From assembly GCF_000485595.1 (NCBI RefSeq), contig NW_014577653.1, positions 119,297-150,615 on the forward strand: a stretch of 31,319 nt of DNA. Direction: 5' to 3'. Below are positions 9,601-19,580 of this stretch, one piece after another. The first letter of the stretch is position 1. Each line of letters starts with the position of its first letter. A program made the translations under genes and the position numbers. The stretch is from Priapulus caudatus. Its lineage: Eukaryota > Priapulida > Priapulimorpha > Priapulimorphida > Priapulidae. The notes beneath the pieces are model-generated. The model had not been told where the DNA came from. It made no database searches and saw only the letters and a list, made by a program, of their open reading frames with translations.

Positions 9601-11820
9601 TATACCCTTTAAAGTATCATATATAAATCTACGTGGGCACAATTTTCAGCTGACAAGCCCCTGCTAACAGTTCAGCTCCCTGCAGAAGATGCTGCTGCTG
9701 CTGTCAAGCCAATAAAAAATGTCAACCTGCAGAGTCCTAGGGAGAAATCTGCAGTCGAAGAGAGTGGACCCGTAGTAAAGTCCAATTCCCCAATGTAAGT
9801 TAAATTTGCATCACATTGCTCTATCCCCATTCCCTTTCTCTTTCCACTACATACCAAGCCATTTATACTACCAAATGCCTTGTTGCCATATCTTAAACAC
9901 AGTATTTCTCTCTATAATTTAGCCAAGAGTATTTTTGAGCTATCTGACAATAGGTATGCCTTCTCCAAAATACGTTTATACTTCTGTGACATGGTTTTAC
10001 ATGTGGCAGTGCAGTCATCCACTTCACTCCTAAGCTGTCAATCATAGCTATGCCCATTTGACCCAACCCAGGTCCCACCCAGTAAACCAAAGGTATATAT
10101 AATTAAGTGAGAGATTTTCTTGATCATCTTTTGAAATGGCGGAAGGGTTAGAACCTTGCAAATCTGCCAAGTTGAAAGTATTCTTTCAATGATATGGTGA
10201 TGCCAAATTACAGGCTCCCTGTTCAATTTTTTAATTTTTTTGAAATATGTTCACATTATAGTGTCCTCATAATTCATTCTACTGACAGAAATGTAAAAAT
10301 GTATTATTGTTATTATTATTATTATTATCATTATTATTAGACCTGTACATTTAGTATATATTTAAGCATCACTGAATGGGATTTAAAGTGTTCACATTCG
10401 TGTTTCATCATCTGATGTTACATCATTACAGAAGTGTCACAGCAGTTACACTGAATGACGTGGATACCAGTTCCAGCTCCTCGCTACAGGCAAGTCCTGG
10501 TGCAGGTGCAACAGCTGCAGTAAACACCTCCTCACACAGTGGAAACAGCAGCCCTGCAATCGATGCTTCACATCCTGCCAGCCCTGTTTCACCTAGCATG
10601 GTGAGTTTGTTTGCTGTAACATGTGGGTATGACTCATCGTGCGAATCGGCATCTGTGCAAGTTTAACTGAGCATGACTGTTTCACGAGTTCAGTATAATG
10701 TGCTATGACCTTATTTAATTAGCCAACAACAACCAAAATAGTGCAGGTGTACTTTAGTGACAGTTAACAAATTAGCAGAAATCGAAAACTAGACATTATG
10801 GCATCACTTCAATCCATTTTTTAAAGCTGCTTCACCCCTGAAATCCACAATGTACTCACAGTAGTGTTCTATGCAAGCATTAACTTAATTATTTAATAGC
10901 ATTATTTAAGTGCAAGCATATTAAAATATTTGGATCGGATAGATCCAACACAAACACTTCCTCGTTCGAACCTTGCATGCCGATGTTTACCTTTGTGTAG
11001 AGTAATATTGATACAGTGGCTCCGATTGACTCGACTTCCATGCATATATATCTGTGCATCATTAACGCATGTAATATAGTATGCAATTGATGAGTAGAAT
11101 GTAGAAAATGTTTTATTTCAAAAATTAATAACCTACACTATACTAGACTAAACTAGGTGCTGTTTCTGTGTCACATGCACATGTCAAAGTAAATTTTGAA
11201 CGAACGGTTATCGCAGTTGTTTTATATTTTGCCAACAACATTCATGAATGTGTGAGGCTTGTTTGTGCTAAACTTGCAATATTTGGAACATTTTCATGTG
11301 GTAATCAAGAAATAGCAGTGTGTCAACAAACATTTATGACAGCTTTTCGTCAGGTGGAATGCAGTTTTATCTACATTGAATGGTTAGCGTCATACAAACA
11401 GACAGTAATAGGCCAACAAGAATGACAAACAGTGCAGTTGCTCTTCAATAACTGTTAAAAAATAATAAAAATAAAGCATTTAAGTTCATATGTTTAACTA
11501 CTTAGCATCACAAAAACAAAAACAAAAACAGACCAACAAAAACAAAAACAAGTGAAAAATTGAGAATGTCGGCTACAAGCATGTTCTGGCTCCCCTTTCA
11601 GCTAACAGTGACCGATGCTGAGAAGAGGGCCAGCGTCAGCTCTGACTCCAACGCTAGTAACCATAGCGACACCGTTCGCGACACGTCGCCGCTCCTGAAG
11701 AAGCAGGCGCCGACGGCGATGTCGCCGTGGCTCGTCGACGACATTGTCGAAGAAAAGCAAGAGGAGACGGTCCCCAATCGGAGCAAGGTAACTAGGCGTG
11801 TCGTGATCACAGAGATCTGA
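3509..11820 (+). CDS. EPB41L5: EPB41L5/Yurt-type FERM protein (14 visible exons; 5' end missing)
   Basis: Family role (known): membrane-cortex adaptor of the band 4.1 superfamily that binds the Crumbs tail and limits apical polarity. Joined exons give 652 residues plus TGA, with consistent phases at every junction. Order: end of F1 ([13 protein letters not shown].. EKDYFG, 1-49), F2 (about 50-175, with [11 protein letters not shown] and TPAQAE-like [15 protein letters not shown]), F3 (about 178-263: [41 protein letters not shown]), FERM-adjacent segment (about 270-310: [26 protein letters not shown]), then a Ser/Ala-rich disordered tail with a CNILKAK motif near 462 like that of vertebrate EPB41L5, ending VVITEI. 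The F3 and FERM-adjacent sequence matches EPB41L5/EPB41L4B/Yurt better than other 4.1 proteins. No start codon or N-terminal exons were found in the window; they probably lie to the left. The symbol is by homology only. Confidence 0.93.
3866..3908 (+). CDS. EPB41L5: FERM gene exon B
   Basis: A 43-nt exon encoding [14 protein letters not shown]; acceptor TTTTCCAG, donor GAA|GTAAGT, ends in phase 1. Confidence 0.93.
4368..4446 (+). CDS. EPB41L5: FERM gene exon C
   Basis: Acceptor TTTTTCCAG, donor TAG|GTATGC, phase 1 to 2. Encodes [17 protein letters not shown] and NLQEELT, the F1/F2 boundary. Confidence 0.93.
4447..5325 (+). other. Intron of the FERM gene
   Basis: 879 bp, AT-rich, nothing recognisable. 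The short open frame at 5114-5314 is interrupted by the acceptor region and looks non-coding. Confidence 0.7.
5326..5423 (+). CDS. EPB41L5: FERM gene exon D (F2 lobe)
   Basis: Acceptor TTTGACAG, donor AGT|GTGAGT, phase 2 to 1. Encodes [19 protein letters not shown], the helical start of F2. Confidence 0.93.
5703..5823 (+). CDS. EPB41L5: FERM gene exon E (F2 lobe)
   Basis: Acceptor CTCACAG, donor CAG|GTGAAT, phase 1 to 2. Encodes [19 protein letters not shown] and [16 protein letters not shown]. Confidence 0.94.
5824..6695 (+). other. Intron of the FERM gene
   Basis: 872 bp without exons, repeats or structures that I can support. The minus-strand open frame at 6402-6638 has no domain features. 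Confidence 0.7.
6696..6783 (+). CDS. EPB41L5: FERM gene exon F (end of F2)
   Basis: Acceptor TTTATAG, donor ATG|GTAGGT, phase 2 to 0. Encodes [17 protein letters not shown] and QYGVDMH, a strongly conserved 4.1 stretch. Confidence 0.93.
7029..7117 (+). CDS. EPB41L5: FERM gene exon G (F3 lobe)
   Basis: Acceptor TTTAAAG, donor CTG|GTATGC, phase 0 to 2. Encodes [20 protein letters not shown] and then GTQKIGLFF. Confidence 0.93.
7205..7372 (+). CDS. EPB41L5: FERM gene exon H (F3 lobe)
   Basis: Acceptor ATTTGTAG, donor CAG|GTGAGT, phase 2 to 2. Encodes [20 protein letters not shown] and [17 protein letters not shown], the C-terminal helix of F3. The preceding intron (87 nt) keeps the frame open if retained. 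Confidence 0.95.
7373..7937 (+). other. Intron of the FERM gene
   Basis: 565 bp, nothing recognisable. Confidence 0.7.
7938..8171 (+). CDS. EPB41L5: FERM gene exon I (FERM-adjacent segment)
   Basis: Acceptor TTCTGTAG, donor GGG|GTGAGT, phase 2 to 2. Encodes [19 protein letters not shown] and [14 protein letters not shown], the FERM-adjacent region, rich in Ser/Thr within basic contexts and therefore plausibly phospho-regulated. GC- and CpG-rich compared with its introns. Confidence 0.94.
8311..8498 (+). CDS. EPB41L5: FERM gene exon J (tail)
   Basis: Acceptor CCTTTTCCAG, donor ATG|GTAAAA, phase 2 to 1. Encodes a low-complexity Ala/Ser/Thr/Lys tail segment. The frame stays open past the donor to a TAG at 8534-8536, so intron retention would give a short alternative C-terminus. 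Confidence 0.82.
8590..9040 (+). mobile_element. Tail of an RTE-like/SINE-like retroelement with tandem units, in a FERM-gene intron
   Basis: (TTAA)n blocks alternate with a unit starting GGATCCGGATCACCACC at 8662, 8746 and 8838 (spacing 84 and 92 bp). After the last unit comes CAATCCGTCCATAACTTTTT, a run of CAAACAAAC words and a 3' hairpin (9002-9028, ACCTCC paired with GGAGGT) followed by AATAAT. This arrangement is familiar from 3' ends of RTE-type elements and their SINEs in invertebrates (recollection, not a search). No protein-coding part remains. Confidence 0.6.
9002..9028 (+). repeat. Terminal hairpin of the retroelement
   Basis: ACCTCC and CCAA pair with TTGG and GGAGGT around a short loop, directly before TAATAATC at the element's end. 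Confidence 0.6.
9130..9342 (+). CDS. EPB41L5: FERM gene exon K (tail)
   Basis: Acceptor GTTTCAG, donor AAG|GTTTGT, phase 1 to 1. Encodes [17 protein letters not shown] and, near its end, [14 protein letters not shown], similar to the NILKA-containing tail motif that I recall from vertebrate EPB41L5. Confidence 0.85.
9650..9794 (+). CDS. EPB41L5: FERM gene exon L (tail)
   Basis: Acceptor ATTTTCAG, donor AAT|GTAAGT, phase 1 to 2. Encodes [18 protein letters not shown] and a Ser/Pro-containing disordered stretch. Confidence 0.82.
9795..10431 (+). other. Intron of the FERM gene with a TTA microsatellite
   Basis: 637 bp; (TTA)n at about 10302-10339 is the only structure noted. Confidence 0.75.
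10432..10600 (+). CDS. EPB41L5: FERM gene exon M (tail)
   Basis: Acceptor CATTACAG, donor ATG|GTGAGT, phase 2 to 0. Encodes a Ser/Ala/Thr-rich segment ([17 protein letters not shown]) ending [10 protein letters not shown]. Confidence 0.82.
10601..11601 (+). other. Last intron of the FERM gene
   Basis: 1001 bp, AT-rich. A (CAAAAA)n run lies at 11511-11551, shortly before the last acceptor. No cassette exon was recognised. Confidence 0.7.
11602..11820 (+). CDS. EPB41L5: FERM gene last exon (C-terminus, PDZ ligand)
   Basis: Acceptor CCCTTTCAG, phase 0, 72 codons plus TGA at 11818-11820. Encodes [25 protein letters not shown] and the terminus VVITEI. The final T-E-I fits a class I PDZ ligand, as does the TTEL end recalled for vertebrate EPB41L5. 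Its GC and CpG content is high compared with the flanking intron. Confidence 0.9.
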   Translation, partial: LTVTDAEKRASVSSDSNASNHSDTVRDTSPLLKKQAPTAMSPWLVDDIVEEKQEETVPNRSKVTRRVVITEI

Positions 11821-12790
11821 GCACACTGTCGTTTGCACTCGTGGGGCCGCCTGAGTGACAAAGCCAGTCGTGTCAAAGTGAGTCATGACACCAAATCTTT
11901 AAAGCTGTCTACAAGTGTGTGGGTTGAGCAGTTCTTTTACCTTGAGAGGTTGGTGTACCTCGGTCTTTCTTACTGAGCAGGTAGGTTTGATTGGTGAGGG
12001 GGTTATATATATATATATATATACATATGATATATATGCAGTGAAAGTGTGTGCGGGTGTAATTGGGAAGAACACAAATTCCACTATTTTCCAGAATTTT
12101 CGCTATTGATGCAAGTGCCTATGTCTGAGGTAAATCCACATGATCTCTAGTGTACTCCCCTTTCATAAGACAAACTAACTCTTGTCTATTTTATCTAAGT
12201 CCATTTTATACTTACTGTATGTATATAGACCTACATTCCCTTTTCTCCCCACGTTTTATGTTCAACAAGTGCTCACCCGTCTGTGTTGGAAAGGTTTTTG
12301 TGATGTACGTCACGTGTGTGCGTACCTGATCGTGCCGCAGTGAGGTACGGCCATGTTCTATGATACGATATACGCAATAGACGCATGCACGTATTCATGA
12401 TACAGCAATTTGCTCGTAGATGCCTCGACCAATTGTGCCATGATGCTAATCCGTGCCATTATGAGCTGTGGAACATTTACGATATAACACTACTTCAGTG
12501 CGGTTCCGCTATGTAAACATTCCATAATTGTCAACTTGTCTCAATTGAATTTCACGTATACATAAGAATGTGGTTTTTACAGAATTATTTTCAAGAAACC
12601 ACAGTTTAAATTTGCAAATTTTTGTGAAGTGTGGTTGTGTTCAGCATGTTCTTGGAACGTTGCTTTGGTTTTACATTGAGAAAATATGTAATATTTTGTG
12701 GTTGTGACTGCATGATTCAGCTAAGGTGTTACTGTGTTAAAAGTATGATATGTATATACACACACACATATATATATAAATAAAAATATA
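11821..12790 (+). other. Probable 3' UTR of the FERM gene
   Basis: Starts at the stop codon. A TA microsatellite lies at about 12004-12025, and a candidate polyadenylation signal AATAAA at 12779-12784. The real cleavage site cannot be fixed from sequence. Confidence 0.4.
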
Positions 12791-14442
12791 TAATAGAATA
12801 CGGAGGAAAGTTAAAAGAAGATGAGCTTATAAGTTACCGATTGTTAATATGAACCATGTATGTATATTTTGTCTGTTTAGTGATAAATGATTCTCCATCC
12901 ATTTCTTTAATCTAGTTTAAGATAAGTATAAGAAATGCAGTGCTTACTTTGAAAAATGATAGGAATATATTCAGAGTTCATATATTTGTACTATGCGTGT
13001 ACATATCTATATTTAGCGGAATTCAAATGACATGTTAGGTTAGCTCAGAGCATGTGAAAGAAGTCCTGGAAGCATAGTTGGTGTACTATTCTTATATTAA
13101 TCCTCTGGCCAACCACTATTCCTGCCTGCTGTTGTCGGTGATGTACACTATATTTTATGCGCATATTTTCGTGTCTAGCCACCTAAAACAATTTAGCACT
13201 GATTTTGTATTGTTGTGAGCAATGCTTCAGTCGTTAACCTTTAGTGGGTATAGCGATGGAAGTCCATAACTACATTTAGTAGTAAACACCAAGTTTTCTT
13301 TCTGTAGACCTCCTAACACATTGAATACTTGGTCTTCCGCGAATTAGGAAATTATTGCTATTCGGATGACGGTGCTAGCCGATTAATTCTGTTTTCAACG
13401 TATTATTACCCTGATAGACTAATAATTGATCCGTACGGTAGGCATAGCATGACGGCAAGTGACGGAAGTGCATCATCAGGAAGCGTCGAAGAGATACAGT
13501 GAGGAGTGTTATTTTATATGCTAATCAACAAATGAAAGATTCCACAAGATTATTAGTAAAGTTACACGCGCATATATAGATATATTGCAATTGTGCATGA
13601 AGTTGTATATCTGTTAGAAGGCAGCCTGATCAAATATTCAATTTACCTTAATGATGTTAGCATGTATTGCTAATAACCGCAGCTAACAACGGGAGGTGTT
13701 TGTGTGACAGCTGTGCAGAGCTAGTGTCGACGCTGTTGGGTTGTCACAGTTGGACCAATAACACCACAGACGAAGAACAGTGACATCTTCACCATTGCGT
13801 AATGAAACTATAAATGCGCTTAATTGTTTGAAACGGAATTCAGTCGCTGAACAGTATTTTCGCTGTCATAATTTATAAAATTCCAATGATTAGTGGCTTT
13901 GTATTTGATATAAATAACGATAAACGGTTTATAAGAAAATCACACGGATTATATAGTTTATATAGAAATATCGGTGATGAACAATAATAAATCGATGCAC
14001 TGGTTAAGCTGAAATGAACTTGTAGTCATTTATATTTGCACATATCTTACTATATAGAAAAGTCTTACAATACAGCGGTAATGTCATTGGCAATTTCAAT
14101 TCACTTGAAAATTTATAAACAATTTAATAAATAGATGACGAAAACACCATGCACAGGACCGGATTCAGGAATTCTGAAATGGAATCTGGGTTATGTGATT
14201 GCGAAATTGAGGGTGAGGCACCCATATACATACACGTATGTATATGTATGATGATGATATCTATGTAGGCACCTCAAACATTTTGGAGAATAGGTTTCAC
14301 TCCGATGGATTTTGACTGACTATATATGTTGAGGTAATTAACTCTATTTCAATTGAGAAATATGCGATACATGCTAGAAAATTCGGCTTTATGTTGATAA
14401 AAGACAAGTTTCTGAAGTGGGAAGACACTATATCATCCACTG
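12791..14442. other. Intergenic DNA, nothing recognised
   Basis: AT-rich sequence without convincing exons. A short open stretch near 13453-13506 starting ATGACGGCAAGTGACGG was considered and not accepted. A further AATAAA lies near 14125. Confidence 0.6.
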
Positions 14443-14577
14443 GCAGCAAGAACAAGTCCGCACCTGCAGCTGCAGCACACACGCATCTATTGACTATATA
14501 TAACAACATAACGTTGTTATATATAGTCAATAGATGCGTGTGTGCTGCAGCTGCAGGTGCGGACTTCTTCTTGCTGC
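14443..14577. repeat. 65-bp near-perfect inverted repeat (long hairpin)
   Basis: Arms 14443-14507 and 14513-14577 are reverse complements with one mismatch and a 5-nt loop. The arms contain CACCTGCAGCTGCAGC and ATCTATTGACTATATATAAC. Weaker complementarity extends outward past the arms (TATCATCCACTGG against GATATCACTAG). This is a young foldback element or a source of hairpin RNA. Open frames on both strands here are mirror translations of the palindrome. Confidence 0.85.
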
Positions 14578-15001
14578 TAGTGATATCGTCATTTGGATCC
14601 ACCCCTGCGCACGCACGCATACACGCGCACGTTTATGGGCATAGTGCATCGCAGGCGTGAAAAGGTTTTTACATAAAAACTGTCAGCCACCTGGTGGTGA
14701 AAACCACAGTACTATTCTTACTATAGATGCTCCCATCGAGGTAGCCCGATCAGTTCTCGCCACGTAGAGAAAAGTGAGGACTGGGGAAGAACTTGTTGCT
14801 ACCATCGAGGTTACATTATTCAGATGATATGCGATTCTAGTATGTCGTGAGACGTCATAGTTAAATGCGTTGGTGGCATTTCACCAGGGAGCTAGCGAGA
14901 AGACGCCATGTGCGGAGAGAGCTGATTTACGCATTCAGTGGAATCACACTAGTTTGGTGGCGTTGAACAGCTAGCCGCGATCAACGTTGCAGTCGTATAG
15001 C

Positions 15002-15052
15002 ATCAAGAGCGTATTAAGAATATTCTTAGAGCATTCTTAATACACTCTTGAT
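15002..15052. repeat. 20-bp inverted repeat hairpin
   Basis: Arms 15002-15021 (ATCAAGAGCGTATTAAGAAT) and 15033-15052 pair with one mismatch around an 11-nt spacer. Confidence 0.7.
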
Positions 15053-15149
15053 AGCATGTGGCTTTTTCCCCGTGGCTTGACTTGCAACGCTCATCCTGAG
15101 CAGTATGGGATAGAATTGCTCTCAGCAGAAGTTGTGTTTAGAATGTGGG

Positions 15150-15960
15150 ATGTCGTCACGGCATACATACTGTAAGCGGGTAGATCCCACACGCCAGAGA
15201 AAGTGACCGCCGTGCCGCCGTGCCGCCGTGCCGCCGTGCCGAGCAATGGGTGTCAGGGGAAGCCATAAAACAGAGACGGCGAGTCAGCGGCGGGACGAAG
15301 ATCAAAGAGAGCCGACTAGGCTGGGAATCGAGTCATGAATCCCCGGAGTATGACGGGCGGCCGCACAAGTGTTTCTGTAATAGACTAGAGAGATATAAGA
15401 CAAGACAAGAAGTAACGTTCACTAGGGTTTTACTAAATCTCTAATACGATACATAACGTCTCAGTGTGCTACCGATTAGAAAGAGCGTTATAATGCATAG
15501 TAACCGTATCACGCAATTTACACCTTTTCTCCGCGGGTGTCGTTCACAAGGAGCCCCGGGAAGCGATGGCTTCCACCTTATATACGTCGCGCCCCAGTCC
15601 CGCGATCGCGTTTCTTCCCTTACGTCACACAGATCTCCTTTAGCTCCCTTTCTGACCAACCGGCCCTCCCGAACACGGCAAAGTGCGGATTCCTACTCTA
15701 CCTCTCGCTACCGAATATGGTGGCGGGATGCGGGGTGCGCACTTGGCGTGAATCCATGGTCGACCGCGCGCACACGCCTACAATACGATTACCGTATCAA
15801 ACGAACATGAAAGTGAAGACAAATCCTTCCCTTCTCACCGCCCACTTTCCTCTCTCCATCCCCCTTCGTTTTACCCCACACAGCTTCTCCTTGTTCTTTT
15901 CCCCCCGCTCTCCCTCGTTTTTAGCTCACCTTGACATCGTCAAGATGAGCTATTGCCATG
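15150..15960. other. CpG-rich patch between the two genes
   Basis: GC and CpG density rise clearly above the AT-rich surroundings, for example GCGATCGCG near 15601 and CGACCGCGCG near 15760. A 172-codon open frame on + (15537-16055) runs through it, but it shows no domain, and two other frames overlap it. This could be a CpG island, an unrecognised promoter or foreign/TE DNA. Confidence 0.4.
15207..15240 (+). repeat. Short tandem repeat, 8-bp unit
   Basis: CCGCCGTG repeated about four times at the start of the CpG-rich patch. Confidence 0.8.
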
Positions 15961-16309
15961 GGTCGTCGTCCGTCGTACGTCCGTCCGTCCTTCCGTCAAC
16001 ATTTGGCTACGGTCATGCAACGATAACTCAGGAACCGTTTGACCCACATGTTTGAAATTGGGTGTAGTTGTTACTGCTATGGGAGAGGTTTGAACGTCCT
16101 ATTTTGGAGCACGCCAGTCGACGTACTTTCGAGCCACGGCAATTTTTTGGCAAAAATGGAAATTGCCATTAGTCAGTTCAGGTTCAACGGATTTTTCTCA
16201 TTTTTGGTATGTGAATGAATAAGGGCTGGCCCCAAAACGTATTACAGGGGTTTTGATATTTAAAAATTGTTTATGCAAATTAGGTAGGTTTTGGCAATTA
16301 TATAGCATA
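15961..16309 (+). other. Repeat-like sequence starting with GTCC units, up to the gap
   Basis: GTCGTCCGTCGTACGTCC and GTCCGTCC words (15961-15997) precede about 300 bp that resembles dispersed repeats of marine invertebrates (recollection only). It runs directly into the N gap. Confidence 0.35.
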
Positions 16310-16319
16310 NNNNNNNNNN
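16310..16319. other. Assembly gap (10 N)
   Basis: Ten ambiguous bases. A fixed run of this size usually marks a scaffold join of unknown length. Confidence 0.98.
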
Positions 16320-17067
16320 TCTTCTCACTCACTCATTTGTGTCCTTTTTTTGTGGTGAGCTACAGTGTCATTGACACTTTCATTTCCTCTCGGACTCCCT
16401 CTCTCCTTGTGGAAATAAAACATTAATCACTCACTAAGATCCTTTACCAATCCACCTTTACCAGTAACACGTCGATATGAATTTAGATAAATTTCCGATA
16501 GTATGCGCGTTTGCACCACAATACTCCCTGCCATATGGGCCCGCGACGCGTGATATGCCCTATCAGATGAAACTTCGTCAGCACAATTGTTTCCCGACAT
16601 ACTATAGTATCGCCTATATCCTTTAGCATTACTGTACTTTCAAAATTACAATGAAATGTCATAACCATGTGTTCTTTAAAGGTTATTGTCAGGTTGGATT
16701 ATTCGTGTAAACACGGCGGCGATGGAATCACCCCCAAACTCTGCCTTCCCTGGCTGGCTAACATAGCTCGCTAAACGGCTGGCTTAACCCACCGGGACTT
16801 AAATGCCGTTTCAATAACAAAATGATCTCAAAAAGTCTCAATGTTTATGTATTCTCGGTCGCGTAATAACTCCACACGTAAATCCGTCCTCTACAACGTC
16901 TCACGTACGTACGCAAGTCATTGTGCGCGAACGAACAAAAGAGGCGTTTTTAATTACCATTATTTCATTGAAGAAACGACTCGAGTTTCGGTGTTTAACT
17001 ATAGGTTAAACCATTAGTAGGCTACACGCGTGCAGATGGCTCTACCGGTGTAGTGGCGGTGCCACGA
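16320..17067. other. Intergenic DNA, nothing recognised
   Basis: No exon, RNA gene or long repeat is seen. A small palindrome AGTGTCATTGACACT lies near 16364. Confidence 0.6.
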
Positions 17068-17635
17068 CATGGTTCATACAGGACTGAAAATTTGTTCAAG
17101 GACTTTTCAAGAACATTTTATCGGAATTCATACATGCAGAACAAAATATACCTGGATTAATTTAATAACCCCATTCTTAATCACGGTCACCTCTAAAACT
17201 TACATGGATCACATTAATAAACCCTTCTAAACACTGTCACTTCTACAACATACCTTGATTTACTGACTGATTTTACCGACTTACTGTAATTTGTGATCAT
17301 CATTTAACTGTCTATCGTGTCTATAGCATTTTAAGCTCCTTTAACGCAATTTTTATTGAGGTTTGCACATGATTGATGGTACAAAATTTATTTTTATTAC
17401 AGGCAAGGATTCTTTCTAAAAATTCAAGGACATTTTCATGAAATTCAAGGACTTTTCAAGCACAAAATCAACATTTACTAAATTCAAGGACATTTTCATG
17501 AAATTCAAGGACTTTTCAAGCACAAAATCAACATTGACTAAATTCAAGTACTTTTCAAGGACTCCCCTCAAATTCAAGTACTTTTCAAGGACTCCCCTCA
17601 AATTCAAGGACTTTTCAAGGACTGTGCGAACCATG
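17068..17635. mobile_element. Candidate non-autonomous DNA transposon with CACGA target duplication
   Basis: The left end reads CATGGTTCATACAG and the right end is the complement of CATGGTTCGCACAG, a 14-bp inverted repeat with two differences. CACGA occurs immediately outside each end (17063-17067 and 17636-17640). Inside, a TTCAAGGACTTTTCAAG motif sits near each end. No transposase frame is visible. The 5-bp duplication is seen directly; the superfamily is not assigned. Confidence 0.6.
17420..17626 (+). repeat. Minisatellite of TTCAAGGACTTTTCAAG units
   Basis: Two 60-bp units start at 17420 and 17480 and nearly three 30-bp units at 17540, 17570 and 17600. All begin AAATTCAAG. The repeat produces spurious long frames on both strands. 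Confidence 0.85.
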
Positions 17636-17640
17636 CACGA

Positions 17641-19324
17641 TATAGTTATTGTCACGTGACAGCAAGCAGGCCTCAAAACAAAAGCTCAACCAGTTGAATC
17701 CAAATATCTCCTCTTTCCGAAATTCAACGCTGTATAGAATCTTCGGAAGCGTAAAGTCGAGGTGGCGTGCTGCTATTAATAGGGCCCCCTATATATTAAT
17801 TATATAGGAATGTGAGGATTGGGTGAGGATGTATCGTATACTACAGGAGACATAACACGCCAGGCTATTAATTGATCGCCGCCCCAGACCACCTAGCCGC
17901 GTCACTCGGTGCAAGTATGTGCGGTATTTATTATTTAACAAATTGGTTATAAGTATACCCTATAATATACATGATAACAACAAACACGTACAACAGTATA
18001 GATTGCACTCCACACGCACACAGTGGAAATCTACGTGAATCGATGTTTGTGAAACTGTGCATATATGACTTGCAAAAAATCGTGAGAACATATATTGTGC
18101 GGCTGAGAGTTCACTGAATCACGAATATACTGGCAATTTGTCTGTTTGATTTCTACAATCTTTTCCCAGTCAATGAATTTGAAAATAATGGAAGAAATTT
18201 GGTTAAAGGAGTGAGTTTATTACCAATACCACCTAAAAAATATGCATAACAATGTTGGGGTAATTTAATACCCCACAGATCATCTTTCTTTAACATGACG
18301 TAATTAAATACAAACTCGCGTGGATATCATTCAGTGTCTACAAGGCTACTCAAGAAAATAAAGCACTTTCACGAAGGCAATGCATAGCTAACTAAATTGA
18401 GTCAAATCGAGCACAAAGGGCAAGGTTTGCTACATATTTCCAGTGCAATGACAGACACACACGCACATGCACGTGTACGCCAACGAGCGACAACACACAC
18501 GCACATATATACATACATACGAATACAAACACGTATGATCCTAGCCGAGGTAGCAAATACACTTAAAGTGTTATACTCAAGAAACATACTTCTTAAATAA
18601 AAACACCGCCAATACCATCATATATCTTCTAGAAAGACAGCAAACTGCGACACTTATTACGCGTAATACACACACACACAAAAACACAAAAACGAGAGAT
18701 ACACGCCCCCTGATGAATTTAGACACATAAAAAAGCTCGTAGTTATAGTACCTGAATTTCAGTTCAAATATAACCCATTCTTAAATAACGTTTTCATTCA
18801 GCTTTAACGCGAGGCGAAAAGGAAACGGCAATTTCTCCGTCATTCAGTAGTATGTGACACGTACAAGTACACACAGGTAATTGGGCGTATTAAGCTGTTA
18901 AACCTAATTAGTAAGTAGTATATATTATGTTACCTAAATTTCCAGTTTTACAGGAAAGAAAGCTACTAACGAAAGGTTAATGTTCACTATGTAGTGAAAA
19001 CTAACTGGAAACGGCATTAACTAATACTTGCATGGGCTATGGGAAAATACAAATTCTAAGCTCGATCATCATGCCATGATGTCACTTTCTGCGATATAAC
19101 GATTCTGCAACGTCGACGACTATATCGTAGTTTAAGCCCAGTCTTCATTTTATGAAACAGTAATGTATAGAGACTAATTACGTACGTACGTATTTTGTCT
19201 GAGAGGGAATCCAAATGATAGAAACGGGTAACTGGTTCTATTTATGCGCATGCATCAACGGAACCTATTCCCAGAATGTCATAATTAATTAACAGAAATA
19301 AACTCCCCCGCTGATGTGATATCA
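17641..19324. other. Intergenic DNA with CA/TA microsatellites
   Basis: CA-rich microsatellite patches lie at about 18454-18532 and 18668-18691. Otherwise nothing recognised. Confidence 0.6.
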
Positions 19325-19580
19325 GGGCCGTAGCCTGCGGGAGGGGGGGGGGCAGCTGCCCCCCTAGATTTTGGAGCAAAAATAAATAAACATTGATCTA
19401 CTAAAAGAGAATTGTCGTAGTCAGAATGAAGGCTGTACATGTACTCAAAAGTGCCTCAAATACCATCTCCTGCGATCTACATTTTCGAAATTTTCCGTGG
19501 GAGGACCCCCCAGACTCCCCACCTGTTTCTCACTCCCTCCTTGAAATCCTGGATCCGCCACTCCCCCCCCCCCCCACTAG
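19325..19580. mobile_element. Degenerate TE scrap bounded by G and C homopolymers
   Basis: It starts with GGGCCGTAGCCTGCGGG and a G run, contains CCGTGGGAGGACCCCCCAG, and ends GGATCCGCCACT plus a run of C. Complementary G-rich and C-rich ends suggest a decayed element with inverted termini. The family is not identified. Confidence 0.4.

Noticed and set aside
13453-13506. Short coding-like stretch ending EEIQ and stop, as an alternative last exon of the FERM gene
   Set aside because: Very short, no clear acceptor, and no similarity to EPB41L5 tails that I can name.
15537-16055. 172-codon + strand open frame
   Set aside because: No domain, low-complexity Ser/Pro/Phe composition, overlapping open frames in the same CpG-rich patch, and no splice or start context.
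17420-17626. Regularly spaced repeats resembling a CRISPR array
   Set aside because: Units abut each other, with 30 and 60 bp periods and no variable spacers; the genome is eukaryotic.
17416-17676. Leu/Asn/Lys repeat open frame on the minus strand
   Set aside because: Translation of the TTCAAGGAC minisatellite.
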